DNA from: Yersinia enterocolitica subsp. enterocolitica
GTDB lineage: Bacteria; Pseudomonadota; Gammaproteobacteria; Enterobacterales; Enterobacteriaceae
Assembly: GCF_901472495.1 (NCBI RefSeq)
Contig: NZ_LR590469.1
Location: 1,488,001 to 1,552,000, forward strand
Reading direction: 5' to 3'
Length of the DNA: 64,000 bases
Shown: in pieces, positions 34,475-44,666 of the stretch
Numbering within the stretch: position 1 is the stretch's first letter
Layout: each line of letters opens with the position of its first letter
Notes under the pieces: generated by a model
The model's input: the letters and a program-made list of their open reading frames with translations, nothing else
Database searches by the model: none
Told to the model about the DNA's origin: nothing
Translations under genes and position numbers: made by a program

Positions 34475-35485
34475 TTAGATATGAGTAACGATATTCTTAA
34501 TCAAACCTGGCCCACGGAAGATAAATCCGGAATAAATTTGAATCAATGAAGCTCCCGCAGCCATTTTTTCTCGCGCAGCCGTGACTGAGTCAATTCCACC
34601 CACCCCGATAATAGGTAAGCGGCCTTGCAGCTCTTGCGATAAACGGCGAATCACTTCAGTACTACGTAATTGCAATGGACGGCCACTTAACCCACCGGCT
34701 TGTTCGCAATAATTTAATCCCTGAATGAGAGAACGATCTAAAGTGGTATTAGTAGCAATAACGCCATCTATATTATGGCGAACCAAACTGTCCGCTATTT
34801 GGATCAATTCTTCTTCAGTAAGATCCGGGGCGATCTTTACCGCCACCGGAACATACTTATGATGACGCTGATGTAATTCAGTTTGTTTATTTTTAATTGC
34901 TGCTAATAAATCATCCAGCGCTTCACCATACTGTAAAGATCGTAATCCTGGGGTGTTGGGTGATGAAATATTAATCGCGATATATCCGGCGTAAGGATAA
35001 ACTTTATCCATACAAATCAAGTAATCTTCTTTGCCTTGTTCTACCGGCGTATCTTTATTCTTGCCAATATTAATACCTAAAATACCGCCAAAATGTGATT
35101 TCTTGACGTTTTCAATTAAGTTATCAACCCCATGATTATTAAAGCCCATACGATTGATCAAGCCTTCAGCCTCGACGATCCTAAACAATCTTGGTTTATC
35201 ATTTCCTGACTGTGGCTTTGGTGTTACCGTTCCGACTTCAATAAAACCAAATCCCATCGCGCCAAGAGCATCAATACACTCGCCGTCTTTATCCAAACCC
35301 GCAGCCAAACCTAATGGATTCTTGAATGACAGGCCCATACAGCTTACAGGTTTGGTTGGCACTGATTGGCTAACCAAAAATTGAAGCGGTGTGCCGGTAA
35401 GACGTTTTAGCTGGCGAAAAGTGAATTCATGGGCACGTTCTGGATCAAGCTGAAATAGTGCTTTTTTAACGAGTGGATAATACAT
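34475..35485 (-). CDS. pyrD: Dihydroorotate dehydrogenase (quinone) PyrD
   Basis: Class 2 membrane-associated enzyme oxidising dihydroorotate to orotate in pyrimidine synthesis. The ATG at 35485, after caggag, gives 336 residues, exactly the E. coli length; an upstream start would add 18. An N-terminal amphipathic pair of helices (MYYPLVKKALFQLDPERAHE) precedes the FMN barrel. Visible are AAGLDKDGECIDALGAMGFG, NRMGFNNHG, INISSPNTPGLR with the catalytic Ser region, and GVGGIDS. A PurR-type site lies upstream. Confidence 0.97.
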   Translation of the reverse strand: MYYPLVKKALFQLDPERAHEFTFRQLKRLTGTPLQFLVSQSVPTKPVSCMGLSFKNPLGLAAGLDKDGECIDALGAMGFGFIEVGTVTPKPQSGNDKPRLFRIVEAEGLINRMGFNNHGVDNLIENVKKSHFGGILGINIGKNKDTPVEQGKEDYLICMDKVYPYAGYIAINISSPNTPGLRSLQYGEALDDLLAAIKNKQTELHQRHHKYVPVAVKIAPDLTEEELIQIADSLVRHNIDGVIATNTTLDRSLIQGLNYCEQAGGLSGRPLQLRSTEVIRRLSQELQGRLPIIGVGGIDSVTAAREKMAAGASLIQIYSGFIFRGPGLIKNIVTHI

Positions 35486-35548
35486 GTAATCTCCTGAGCG
35501 AGCGGTGACTAGCCGTTGATGCGGGAATGGTAAATTCATCTCTCAGGA

Positions 35549-35564
35549 AAGTAAACGTTTGCGA
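35549..35564. promoter_or_regulatory. PurR-type operator of pyrD
   Basis: On the minus strand the site reads tcgcaaacgtttactt, close to the PurR consensus ACGCAAACGTTTTCNT, with the central GCAAACGTTT core intact. It lies about 65 bases before the pyrD start. E. coli pyrD is also a PurR target. Confidence 0.8.
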
Positions 35565-35652
35565 CGTAAAGCCATGCAAAGACTGAAGGTATTTCAGGGG
35601 ATAAAAAAGCAGAGAGCATCGCTGCCCTCTGTTTATCATGCAAACAACCTAT

Positions 35653-38268
35653 TTATGCGGCCAATGCTTTGGTTATCTTTTCGTATAAATCACCGGATAA
35701 ATTATCCAATTTTTTCAATTGTTCCAAAGCCTGGCGCATCAACGTTTGACGACCTGAGTCATAGCGTTTCAAACGAATCAAGGGTTCAATCAAACGAGCG
35801 GCAACCTGCGGGTTACGGGTATTCAAATCACTGAGTATTTCGACCAGGAATTGATAGCCGCTGCCGTCAGTAGCATGGAATGCCGCCGGGTTACCGGAGG
35901 CAAAACTACCAATCAACGAACGAGTACGGTTGGGATTACTCAAACTAAATGCCGGATGTTTAAGCAAGGCTCGTACTTGCGCCAAAACATCCACCGCCGG
36001 GCTGGTGGCTTGCAACGCAAACCATTTATCCATCACCAAACCATCATGACTCCAACGCACATCAAACGCCGCCAGTAATTCATCACGGCAAGGCAACTGG
36101 GCAGCAACTGCGGCTGCTAATGCTGCCAGCGAATCAGTCATGTTGTCAGCTTGATGATATTGAGAAGACACAAGCTTATTTGCAAACTCAGCATCACCAA
36201 ACGCCAAATAATTCAGACAGGTATTGCGTAACGCCCGCTTGGCAATATCACTGTGTTCAATACGATATTCAGGAGTTATATTCGCCACATAGACGGCCAA
36301 TAATTCGTCCGATAACTCATTTGCCAGACAGCGGGTAATAGCCTCATGTACCGCACTGATAGCTTGCGGATCAATTGTGGTAAACAGTTCCGCAATTTCA
36401 TTTTCTGATGGCAATGTCAGGATCTGTGCCGCTAACGCGGGATCAAGATTTTCATCAAGTAATATGGCGCGGAAAGCATCAGCGACGTGATTAGGCAGAC
36501 TCAGCGGCTGTTTTTGTTGGTATTTAGCAACATTGAGTTTGATATAGGTTGCCAGCAAACTTTGTGCCGCATCCCAACGGGAAAATTCATTGCGCGCATG
36601 TTGCATGAGGAACGTGAGTTGCTGATCGCTGTAGGTATAATCCAATTTGACCGGTGCAGAGAATTCCCGCAACAGGGACGGGATCGGAGTGTGCTCTACA
36701 TTATCAAAGGTAAAGGTCTGTTCGGCCTCTGTCACATTCAGAACATGATGAACCGGTAAACCATTTCGCTGCAATGCAATCACATTGCCTTTACTGTCAT
36801 ATAGCTCAATATCCAATGGAATATGCAATGGCAGTTTTTCTGGTTGATCAGCAGTTGGCAACGTTTTCTGGCTAACGTGCAGATGATATTGCTGTTTTTC
36901 AGCATCATAATCATCACGTACCGTCAATATTGGTGTACCGGATTGGCTATACCAGCGACGGAATAAAGACAGATCGACATTAGATGCATCTTCCATTGCC
37001 TGCACAAAATCATCACAGGTCGCCGCACTGCCATCATGACGTTCAAAATAGAGTTGCATGCCAGCTTGGAATTGTTGTTCACCCAGTAAAGTATGCATCA
37101 TGCGGATAACTTCTGACCCTTTCTCATACACCGTTAAGGTATAGAAGTTGTTCATCTCGATGACTTTATCTGGGCGAATGGCATGAGCCATCGGGCTAGC
37201 ATCTTCGGCAAACTGCGCTGCACGCATAACTCGCACGTTTTCGATACGATTAACTGACCGCGAGCCTAAATCAGAACTGAATTCCTGATCTCTGAATACT
37301 GTTAAGCCTTCTTTCAGGCTTAATTGGAACCAATCACGGCAAGTGACTCGGTTACCCGTCCAGTTATGGAAATATTCATGACCAATAACCGCTTCAATGT
37401 TCAGATAATCTTTATCTGTCGCCGTTTCTGCTTTTGCCAGAACATATTTTGAATTGAAAACATTCAACCCTTTATTTTCCATGGCCCCCATATTGAAGAA
37501 ATCAACCGCCACAATCATATAAATGTCGAGGTCATACTCCAGACCAAAACGGGTTTCATCCCACTTCATGGAGTTCTTCAATGAGGTCATCGCCCAGTCG
37601 GCACGATCCAGGTTACCGCGATCAACAAACAACTCCAGTGCAACTTCACGCCCCGAGCGGGTAATGAACTTATCACGCAACACATCAAAATCACCGGCGA
37701 CCAAAGCAAACAGGTAACAAGGTTTTGGGAACGGGTCTTCCCATTTTACCCAATGGCGGCCATCATCCAGAACTCCCTGCCCCACACGGTTACCGTTGGA
37801 GAGTAAATAAGGATAAAGTGCTTTATCAGCGACAATGCGGGTGGTAAAACGCGCCAACACATCAGGGCGATCTAAATAATAGGTAATATGCCGGAAACCT
37901 TCAGCTTCACATTGGGTACAGAGTGCCTCACCGGAAAGATATAACCCCTCAAGTGCGCTGTTAGTTGCAGGGTGAATATCATTGACGATTGTCAGTGTAA
38001 AATGAGCGGGTAATTGCTCAATAACCAGCGAATTATCCTGTAGCTGGTAATGCGGCCATGCTTGCCCGTCAACGCTGATACTCACAAGCGTTAAATCCTC
38101 ACCATCTAAAACCAACGGTGTCACGTCTGCTGTTTGACGTTTTACCTGACTGATCGCCGTTACTGTCGTTTTTTGCGCATCAAGTGCGAAATCCAGATTG
38201 ATATCGGTGATAGTGTAATCCGGCGATTTATAATCGTGACGGTATTTAACTTGTGGCTGTTGTGTCAT
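35653..38268 (-). CDS. pepN: Aminopeptidase N PepN
   Basis: Cytosolic M1-family zinc aminopeptidase. The ATG at 38268 gives 871 residues (E. coli 870); an upstream frame adds 13. The exopeptidase motif GAMEN is near 261. The zinc motif HEYFHNW has its first His at 297, with the third ligand Glu in LKEGLTVFRDQEF near 320. The C-terminal helical domain is complete. The E. coli neighbours ssuEADCB between pepN and pyrD are absent here. Confidence 0.98.
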   Translation of the reverse strand: MTQQPQVKYRHDYKSPDYTITDINLDFALDAQKTTVTAISQVKRQTADVTPLVLDGEDLTLVSISVDGQAWPHYQLQDNSLVIEQLPAHFTLTIVNDIHPATNSALEGLYLSGEALCTQCEAEGFRHITYYLDRPDVLARFTTRIVADKALYPYLLSNGNRVGQGVLDDGRHWVKWEDPFPKPCYLFALVAGDFDVLRDKFITRSGREVALELFVDRGNLDRADWAMTSLKNSMKWDETRFGLEYDLDIYMIVAVDFFNMGAMENKGLNVFNSKYVLAKAETATDKDYLNIEAVIGHEYFHNWTGNRVTCRDWFQLSLKEGLTVFRDQEFSSDLGSRSVNRIENVRVMRAAQFAEDASPMAHAIRPDKVIEMNNFYTLTVYEKGSEVIRMMHTLLGEQQFQAGMQLYFERHDGSAATCDDFVQAMEDASNVDLSLFRRWYSQSGTPILTVRDDYDAEKQQYHLHVSQKTLPTADQPEKLPLHIPLDIELYDSKGNVIALQRNGLPVHHVLNVTEAEQTFTFDNVEHTPIPSLLREFSAPVKLDYTYSDQQLTFLMQHARNEFSRWDAAQSLLATYIKLNVAKYQQKQPLSLPNHVADAFRAILLDENLDPALAAQILTLPSENEIAELFTTIDPQAISAVHEAITRCLANELSDELLAVYVANITPEYRIEHSDIAKRALRNTCLNYLAFGDAEFANKLVSSQYHQADNMTDSLAALAAAVAAQLPCRDELLAAFDVRWSHDGLVMDKWFALQATSPAVDVLAQVRALLKHPAFSLSNPNRTRSLIGSFASGNPAAFHATDGSGYQFLVEILSDLNTRNPQVAARLIEPLIRLKRYDSGRQTLMRQALEQLKKLDNLSGDLYEKITKALAA

Positions 38269-38859
38269 GGAAACCCTTTTGACGTCATCAGTGAATATGA
38301 TTATCAAGTCTGTATTTATGGTCGTTTTCGCTTAAAGTTTAGCTTCAAAGTACTGCTACCAGCGACTTCGCCTTAGACTCAGATAGTCTTTTCAATGTAT
38401 CACAATTGTAAAAAAAACCTAGGTAAGAGGCGGTGTTAATCCGGCAAATAGTGCATTGAATGATCTTTTTTCGAGCCGCCTCGCATGCCCACGACTTTAA
38501 TTACATTTAGCTCAAAACCAAACGGAGAGTTGATGTTATCAAGAGGAGAAAGCTTGCCGGATGTTTCACGTTATTTCGAATATACTCGTGACTATTGTCT
38601 ATATTCTATTCAGATTAATAACCCTATATATTTTAATACAATTTCTCCTTATTATCTAAATAGCTAAAAACTGACCTTAATTGGATTGATCGTTTAGCAA
38701 AACAGCTTTTCTATCGCTTATGGCACGTTTAATCCTAGACCTGGGATTAGAATTTATGGTGTGATGAGGCTTCAATAACAGGATAATACCGGTATACTTC
38801 TGCGACTTTAGATTCTGCCGACTGTGGAAAATGCTCCTACGAGGATGCTGTATAGCGCC
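38269..38859. other. 591-base intergenic region between pepN and pncB
   Basis: Must contain the divergent promoters of pepN and pncB. A 60-codon frame at 38485 has no ribosome-binding site or family resemblance. ttttttgaccgttatt-like AT-rich stretches and short T-runs are seen but no clear repeat or operator. I could not match a NadR-type site with the proper spacing. Confidence 0.4.
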
Positions 38860-40065
38860 ATGACCCAAGACGCCTCACCGATTTTGACTTCATTGCTTGA
38901 TACCGATGCATATAAACTTCATATGCAACAAGCAGTGTTTCATCGTTATCGCCATATTACCGTTGCCGCTGAGTTCCGCTGCCGTGGTGATGAGCTGCTG
39001 GGCGAGTATGCCGACGAAATCCGCCACCAGATAACATTGATGAGCCAATTGGCATTGACCGATGATGAGTATCAGTATCTCTCCGGTTTGCCCTTCTTTA
39101 AAAATGACTATCTCAATTGGCTACGGGCCTTTCGTTTTAATCCCGAGCAAGTCACTGTATCTGATAATGACGGTGAATTAGATATTCGTATTACTGGGTT
39201 ATGGTGCGAAACAATCCTGTGGGAGGTGCCACTATTAGCGGTAATCAGTGAAATCGTCCATCGCCGCCGTTCTGCGCATGTCACGGCTGATCTGGCTGTT
39301 TCACAACTACGTAGCAAGCTTCAGCAATTTAACGCGCTCAGTGCTGATATTGATATAACCCACTTCAAGTTAATGGATTTTGGTACGCGTCGCCGTTTCT
39401 CACGCGAAATACAACATGCCATTGTCAGTCACTTAAAAGATGAATTCCCCTACCTGGTGGGCACCAGTAATTATGATTTAGCACGGAAATTGTCTTTAGA
39501 TCCCGTGGGAACCCAAGCTCATGAATGGTTCCAGGCGCATCAACAAATTAGCCCGGTGCTGGCCAATAGCCAACGCGTCGCGTTACAAGCCTGGTTAGAT
39601 GAGTATCCAAACCAACTTGGTGTGGCGTTAACCGACTGCATTACTATGGATGCATTCCTGCGCGATTTTGATAAAACATTTGCTGACCGCTATCAAGGAT
39701 TGCGCCATGACTCGGGTGATCCGGTTGAATGGGGTGAAAAGGCTATCGCCCATTATGAAAAACTGGGTATTGACCCAATGAGTAAAACACTCGTGTTCTC
39801 AGATAATCTGGATCTGGAAAAAGCGCTGTCGCTATACCGCCACTTTTACCAACGGGTTAAGTTAGTATTTGGTATTGGTACACGTTTAACCTGTGATATT
39901 CCAGGTGTCAAGCCGCTGAATATCGTGATTAAACTGGTTGAGTGTAATGACAAACCGGTGGCTAAACTTTCTGATAGCCCAGGCAAAACTATTTGCCATG
40001 ATCCCGCGTTTGTTGATGAATTACGTGAGGCATTCGCTCTGCCGTTGGTTAAAAAGGCCAGCTAA
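38860..40065 (+). CDS. pncB: Nicotinate phosphoribosyltransferase PncB
   Basis: Makes nicotinate mononucleotide from nicotinate and PRPP in NAD salvage. The ATG at 38860 gives 401 residues and MTQDASPILTSLLDTDAYKL, matching the E. coli start; an ATG at 38845 would add five. The His whose phosphorylation drives the enzyme is in RHDSGDPVEWGEKAI near 226-232 in the family. Other family motifs: LMDFGTRRRFSRE, VGTSNYDLA, and KLSDSPGKTICHD. Confidence 0.96.
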   Translation: MTQDASPILTSLLDTDAYKLHMQQAVFHRYRHITVAAEFRCRGDELLGEYADEIRHQITLMSQLALTDDEYQYLSGLPFFKNDYLNWLRAFRFNPEQVTVSDNDGELDIRITGLWCETILWEVPLLAVISEIVHRRRSAHVTADLAVSQLRSKLQQFNALSADIDITHFKLMDFGTRRRFSREIQHAIVSHLKDEFPYLVGTSNYDLARKLSLDPVGTQAHEWFQAHQQISPVLANSQRVALQAWLDEYPNQLGVALTDCITMDAFLRDFDKTFADRYQGLRHDSGDPVEWGEKAIAHYEKLGIDPMSKTLVFSDNLDLEKALSLYRHFYQRVKLVFGIGTRLTCDIPGVKPLNIVIKLVECNDKPVAKLSDSPGKTICHDPAFVDELREAFALPLVKKAS

Positions 40066-40321
40066 TACGCAATTGCCGGGCGACAAATGCTTGCCCGGCC
40101 CCACTCTAATTTGAACTTTTTTCCTCGCTTTACTCTTCTATATTCCACTATTCAATCATTTCTCTGTTTGTGTCGTATATTTTTATGACAATGTTGCACT
40201 GAACTGATGATTTCTACTTGTGTCCTGCTCCGCCACAAGTAACATAGCAACATCCCCATTTCTTTGGGTTGTTAACTATTTCGATATTAAAATTATCCAA
40301 AACTATTAAAGAGAGAAATCT

Positions 40322-41722
40322 ATGAGCGTAGTGCCTGTAGTCGACGTACTGCAAGGCCGTGCTGCGGTTGACAGTGAAGTCACCGTGCGCGGTTGGGTGC
40401 GTACCCGGAGAGATTCTAAAGCGGGTATCTCCTTCGTTGCCGTTTATGACGGTTCCTGCTTTGACCCGTTACAGGCCGTCGTAAATAATACTTTGCCTAA
40501 TTATCAGGACGAAGTACTGCATTTAACTACCGGCTGTTCAGTAGAAGTGACTGGCACCGTAGTGGCATCACCGGGTGAAGGGCAGAGTTTTGAAATTCAG
40601 GCCACCGCTATCAAAGTGGTCGGTTGGGTTGATGATCCCGATACTTACCCAATGGCAGCAAAACGTCACAGTATCGAATACTTGCGTGAAGTCGCTCACT
40701 TGCGCCCGCGCACGAACCTGATCGGTGCAGTGGCTCGTGTTCGCCATACTTTGGCACAAGCTATTCACCGTTTCTTCGATGAGAACGGTTACTTTTGGGT
40801 TTCAACACCGCTAATCACGGCATCTGATACTGAAGGTGCGGGTGAAATGTTCCGTGTATCGACGTTAGATCTGGAAAACCTGCCGCGCACTGATACTGGC
40901 GCTGTCGATTTCAGTGAAGATTTCTTCGGTAAAGAAGCCTTCCTGACGGTATCCGGTCAGCTTAACGGCGAAACCTACGCCTGCGCGTTATCCAAAGTTT
41001 ACACTTTCGGCCCGACTTTCCGTGCTGAAAACTCTAACACCAGCCGTCATCTGGCTGAGTTCTGGATGGTAGAGCCAGAAGTCGCCTTTGCGTCATTAGA
41101 TGATGTCGCCGGTTTAGCAGAGAAAATGTTGAAATACGTCTTCCAAGCGGTGTTAAACGAACGTGCAGATGACATGAAATTCTTTGCCGAACGTGTGGAT
41201 AAAGATGCGATTGATCGCTTGCAGCGCTTTGTCACCTCAGATTTTGCTCAGGTTGATTACACTGATGCTATTGAAATCTTGCTGGCATCAGGCCAGAAGT
41301 TTGAGAATGATGTCGCCTGGGGCATAGATTTGTCTTCTGAGCATGAGCGCTATTTAGCTGAGCAACACTTTAAAGCGCCAGTAGTGGTTAAAAACTATCC
41401 GAAAGATATCAAAGCTTTCTATATGCGGATGAACGAAGACGGTAAAACCGTGGCTGCGATGGATGTTCTCGCACCGGGTATTGGCGAAATCATCGGGGGT
41501 TCCCAACGTGAAGAGCGTTTAGATGTGCTGGATGCACGTCTGGCAGAAATGGGCCTCAATAAAGAAGATTATTGGTGGTATCGTGATCTGCGTCGCTATG
41601 GCACGGTGCCACATTCAGGCTTTGGCCTTGGATTTGAGCGTTTGATCTCATATGTAACAGGGGTTCAAAACGTTCGGGATGTCATTCCGTTCCCACGCAC
41701 ACCGAGAAATGCCAGTTTCTAA
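40322..41722 (+). CDS. asnS: Asparaginyl-tRNA synthetase AsnS
   Basis: Class IIb synthetase charging tRNA-Asn. 466 residues, the E. coli length. The N-terminal OB-fold anticodon-binding domain covers about 15-100 (VRGWVRTRRDSKAGISFV). Motif 2 lies in TFRAENSNTSRHLAEFWMVEPE near 235, and motif 3 is GFGLGFERLI near 435. A ribosome-binding site agagaga precedes the ATG and an intrinsic terminator follows. Confidence 0.98.
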   Translation: MSVVPVVDVLQGRAAVDSEVTVRGWVRTRRDSKAGISFVAVYDGSCFDPLQAVVNNTLPNYQDEVLHLTTGCSVEVTGTVVASPGEGQSFEIQATAIKVVGWVDDPDTYPMAAKRHSIEYLREVAHLRPRTNLIGAVARVRHTLAQAIHRFFDENGYFWVSTPLITASDTEGAGEMFRVSTLDLENLPRTDTGAVDFSEDFFGKEAFLTVSGQLNGETYACALSKVYTFGPTFRAENSNTSRHLAEFWMVEPEVAFASLDDVAGLAEKMLKYVFQAVLNERADDMKFFAERVDKDAIDRLQRFVTSDFAQVDYTDAIEILLASGQKFENDVAWGIDLSSEHERYLAEQHFKAPVVVKNYPKDIKAFYMRMNEDGKTVAAMDVLAPGIGEIIGGSQREERLDVLDARLAEMGLNKEDYWWYRDLRRYGTVPHSGFGLGFERLISYVTGVQNVRDVIPFPRTPRNASF

Positions 41723-41757
41723 GTTAGTCATTTAGAAAAAAATTGTGATTTTGTATA

Positions 41758-41793
41758 AATAAAAGCCAGCCTTGCTGGCTTTTATCATTTTTT
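41758..41793 (+). terminator. asnS terminator
   Basis: Stem aaaagccagc / gctggctttt with a three-base loop, followed by atcatttttt, 36 bases after the asnS stop codon. Confidence 0.9.
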
Positions 41794-41826
41794 AAAGTTC
41801 GATCTGAGTCACAAAGTTCCCTGATA

Positions 41827-41845
41827 TTTACATTTGGTAACACAT
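41827..41845 (+). promoter_or_regulatory. OmpR-like site upstream of ompF
   Basis: tttacatttggtaacacat closely resembles the high-affinity F1 OmpR site of E. coli ompF (TTTACTTTTGGTTACATATT). A gaaacat follows about ten bases later. It is 176 bases before the start codon, leaving room for the promoter and the ~110-base leader. Confidence 0.65.
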
Positions 41846-42020
41846 AGTTTCTCAATGAAACATATTCAGGTAATTGGTAGCATTTTCGGTCTGGATTATA
41901 ACCCTCGTGAATGGAACACTGCGTTCAGACACAGACGACACCAAACTCTCAACAATAGTTCCAAAAAAATTATTGGCGGCAGTGGCAGGTGTCCGAATAA
42001 CACCAATGAGGGTAATAATA

Positions 42021-43148
42021 ATGATGAAGCGCAATATTCTTGCAGTAGTAATCCCAGCATTGTTAGTAGCTGGTGCAGCTAATGCAGCAGAAATCTACAA
42101 CAAAGACGGCAACAAACTTGACCTGTACGGTAAAGTTGACGCGCGTCACCAGTTCTCTGACAACGCTGGCCAAGACGGCGACGAATCTTATGTTCGTTTC
42201 GGCTTCAAAGGTGAAACCCAAATTACTGACCAACTGACCGGTTACGGCCAGTGGGAATACAACGTTCAGGCTAACCACGCTGAATCTCAAGGCGACAAAG
42301 GCAACAAAACCCGTCTGGGCTTTGCTGGTCTGAAATTTGCTGAATTCGGTTCATTCGACTACGGCCGTAACTACGGCGTAATCTATGATGTCAACGCATG
42401 GACTGACATGTTGCCAGTGTTCGGTGGTGATTCAATCTCCAACTCTGACAACTACATGACTGGCCGTTCTACTGGCTTGGCTACTTACCGTAACACCAAC
42501 TTCTTCGGTCTGGTTGATGGCCTGAACTTTGCTCTGCAATATCAAGGCAAAAACGAAGATGGTCGTAATGGCACTACTACTGACGCAGCTGGTGTAGTAA
42601 CTTCTTACGATAATCTGAAAGATCAGAATGGCGACGGCTTCGGTATCTCTTCTACTTATGATATCGGTTACGGCGTGAACTTCGGTGCTGGTTTCTCTTC
42701 TTCAAACCGTACTGATCAGCAAAAACGTTTCAGTACTGCTGAGGGCGATAAAGCTCAGGCATGGAACGTTGGTGCTAAATACGACGCAAACAACGTATAC
42801 CTGGCTGTAATGTATGCTGAAACTCAGAACATGACTCCATATGGCGATGCTAACGATACTATCGCTAATAAGACTCGTGATATTGAAATCACTGCACAAT
42901 ACCAGTTTGACTTCGGTCTGCGCCCATCTTTAGGCTACGTTCAGTCTAAAGGGAAAGATCTTAACGCGAATGGCGATAACCAAGATCTGTTGAAATATGT
43001 TTCTGTAGGTTCTTACTACTACTTCAACAAAAACATGTCTACCTATGTTGATTACAAAATCAACTTGCTGGACGAAAATGACTTCACTCGTGCAAACGGT
43101 CTGAACACAGACGACGTTGTAGGTGTTGGCTTGGTTTACCAGTTCTAA
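42021..43148 (+). CDS. ompF: General porin OmpF
   Basis: Trimeric 16-stranded outer-membrane porin. 375 residues from the ATG at 42021; the ATG at 42024 is equally possible and the gagggt site serves both. Signal peptide MKRNILAVVIPALLVAGAAN, cleaved before AEIYNKDG. Porin landmarks are LGFAGLKFAEFGSFDYGRNYG (basic wall and loop 3 start), VFGGDS in loop 3, and the terminal Phe in GVGLVYQF. The asnS-ompF-aspC neighbourhood identifies it as the ompF orthologue. Confidence 0.95.
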   Translation: MMKRNILAVVIPALLVAGAANAAEIYNKDGNKLDLYGKVDARHQFSDNAGQDGDESYVRFGFKGETQITDQLTGYGQWEYNVQANHAESQGDKGNKTRLGFAGLKFAEFGSFDYGRNYGVIYDVNAWTDMLPVFGGDSISNSDNYMTGRSTGLATYRNTNFFGLVDGLNFALQYQGKNEDGRNGTTTDAAGVVTSYDNLKDQNGDGFGISSTYDIGYGVNFGAGFSSSNRTDQQKRFSTAEGDKAQAWNVGAKYDANNVYLAVMYAETQNMTPYGDANDTIANKTRDIEITAQYQFDFGLRPSLGYVQSKGKDLNANGDNQDLLKYVSVGSYYYFNKNMSTYVDYKINLLDENDFTRANGLNTDDVVGVGLVYQF

Positions 43149-43186
43149 GTTAAACTTAACCCGGCAGTTTATCTGCTGACCTAAGT

Positions 43187-43223
43187 TAAAAAAGACAGGG
43201 CCTCGGCTCTGTCTTTTTGTTTT
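43187..43223 (+). terminator. ompF terminator
   Basis: Stem aaaaagacag / ctgtcttttt, with an inner gcc / ggc, then tttgtttttg, about 40 bases after the ompF stop codon. Confidence 0.92.
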
Positions 43224-43403
43224 TGTCCTTGGCTAAAATAGAGATATTGCGCTGCCGAATACACTATTTTGCCGATTTTTCACCCCGAATCCCCTCGCCT
43301 CACAACATTCATTTCTTTTTATCGCAAACGGTTGGCAAAGGCCGCAACTGGCGCTACCCTGATGGTTCTGTTTGCTTAACGCTAAGCCATGGAAGCCTCT
43401 GAC

Positions 43404-44594
43404 ATGTTTGAAAAAATCACTGCTGCACCTGCGGACCCGATTCTGGGCCTGACCGATATTTTCCGCGCGGATGACCGCCCTAATAAAATTAACCTGGGGA
43501 TCGGTGTCTACAAAGACGAATCCGGGAAAACGCCGGTGCTGACCAGCGTCAAAAAAGCTGAGCAGTATTTGCTGGAAAATGAAGTCACCAAAAACTATCT
43601 GGGAATTGAAGGGCTGCCAGCTTTCGCCCATTGTACTCAGGAACTGCTGTTCGGTGCCAATAGCACGATTATTACTGATAAACGTGCCCGCACCGCTCAA
43701 ACTCCTGGTGGTACGGGTGGCCTGCGTATCGCGGCTGATTTTATTGCCCATCAAACCAGTGCCAAACGTGTCTGGGTCAGTAATCCAAGCTGGCCGAATC
43801 ATAAAAACATCTTCGCCGCAGCGGGGTTGGAAGTGGTTGAATATGCCTATTATGATGCCGCTAACCATGCTCTAGACTTCGATGGGCTATTAAATAGCCT
43901 GTCAGAAGCCCACGCAGGTGATGTCGTGTTGTTCCACGGCTGCTGCCATAACCCAACCGGGATTGACCCAACAGAAGCTCAGTGGAGACAATTAGCTGAA
44001 CTGTCAGTGGCTAAAGGTTGGTTGCCACTGTTTGACTTCGCCTATCAAGGTTTTGCCAAAGGTTTGGAAGAAGATGCTCAAGGCCTGCGTATTTTTGCCA
44101 CACAGCATCAAGAGCTGATCGTTTGCAGCTCTTATTCCAAAAACTTCGGTCTGTACAATGAACGTGTTGGCGCTTGTACCCTTGTTGCTGCAAACAGTGA
44201 AGTGGCTGATATCGCCTTTAGCCAGGTTAAAGCGGTTATCCGTGCTAACTATTCCAACCCTCCTGCTCACGGTGCGTCAGTGGTTGCGACCATACTGAGT
44301 GACAAAGCGCTACGGGCAATTTGGGAGCAAGAACTGACTGATATGCGTCAGCGCATTCATCGTATGCGTCAGTTGTTTGTTAACACCTTGCAAGAAAAAG
44401 GCGCTAAGCAAGATTTCAGCTTTATCATCAACCAGAATGGTATGTTCTCATTCAGTGGCCTGACCAAAGAACAAGTGCTGCGTCTGCGCAATGAGTTCGC
44501 GGTTTATGCAGTAAATTCTGGCCGTGTTAACGTGGCCGGTATGACGCCAGATAATATGGCGCCATTGTGTGAAGCTATCGTTGCTGTGCTTTAA
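43404..44594 (+). CDS. aspC: Aspartate aminotransferase AspC
   Basis: PLP-dependent transaminase interconverting aspartate/2-oxoglutarate and oxaloacetate/glutamate. The ATG at 43404 gives 396 residues, the E. coli length; an earlier start would add five. The PLP Lys is Lys246 in SSYSKNFGLYNERVG; NPSWPNHK holds the ring-stacking Trp, and HGCCHNPTGIDPT the conserved Asn. A 211-residue antisense frame over its 5' half is a shadow. Confidence 0.97.
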   Translation: MFEKITAAPADPILGLTDIFRADDRPNKINLGIGVYKDESGKTPVLTSVKKAEQYLLENEVTKNYLGIEGLPAFAHCTQELLFGANSTIITDKRARTAQTPGGTGGLRIAADFIAHQTSAKRVWVSNPSWPNHKNIFAAAGLEVVEYAYYDAANHALDFDGLLNSLSEAHAGDVVLFHGCCHNPTGIDPTEAQWRQLAELSVAKGWLPLFDFAYQGFAKGLEEDAQGLRIFATQHQELIVCSSYSKNFGLYNERVGACTLVAANSEVADIAFSQVKAVIRANYSNPPAHGASVVATILSDKALRAIWEQELTDMRQRIHRMRQLFVNTLQEKGAKQDFSFIINQNGMFSFSGLTKEQVLRLRNEFAVYAVNSGRVNVAGMTPDNMAPLCEAIVAVL

Positions 44595-44612
44595 TTGAGT
44601 CATTGTGATTAA

Positions 44613-44646
44613 TCTGTAAAAAGGGTGCCCCAGGCACCCTTTGTTT
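44613..44646. terminator. aspC terminator, probably bidirectional
   Basis: Stem aaagggtgcc / ggcacccttt with a three-base loop between aspC and the convergent EAL gene; T-rich on the plus strand (tgttttatc) and aaa on the other. Confidence 0.85.
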
Positions 44647-44666
44647 TATCTATCAGGCTAAAAATA

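Noticed and set aside
38485..38667. 60-codon frame upstream of pncB
   Set aside because: No Shine-Dalgarno sequence and no recognisable domain; AT-rich composition is enough to explain it.
38686..38715. NadR-like site upstream of pncB
   Set aside because: A tgttttgctaaac motif is present, but the spacing does not fit the NadR consensus.
43233..43868. 211-codon frame antisense to aspC
   Set aside because: Mirrors codon use of aspC; no start signals and no family.
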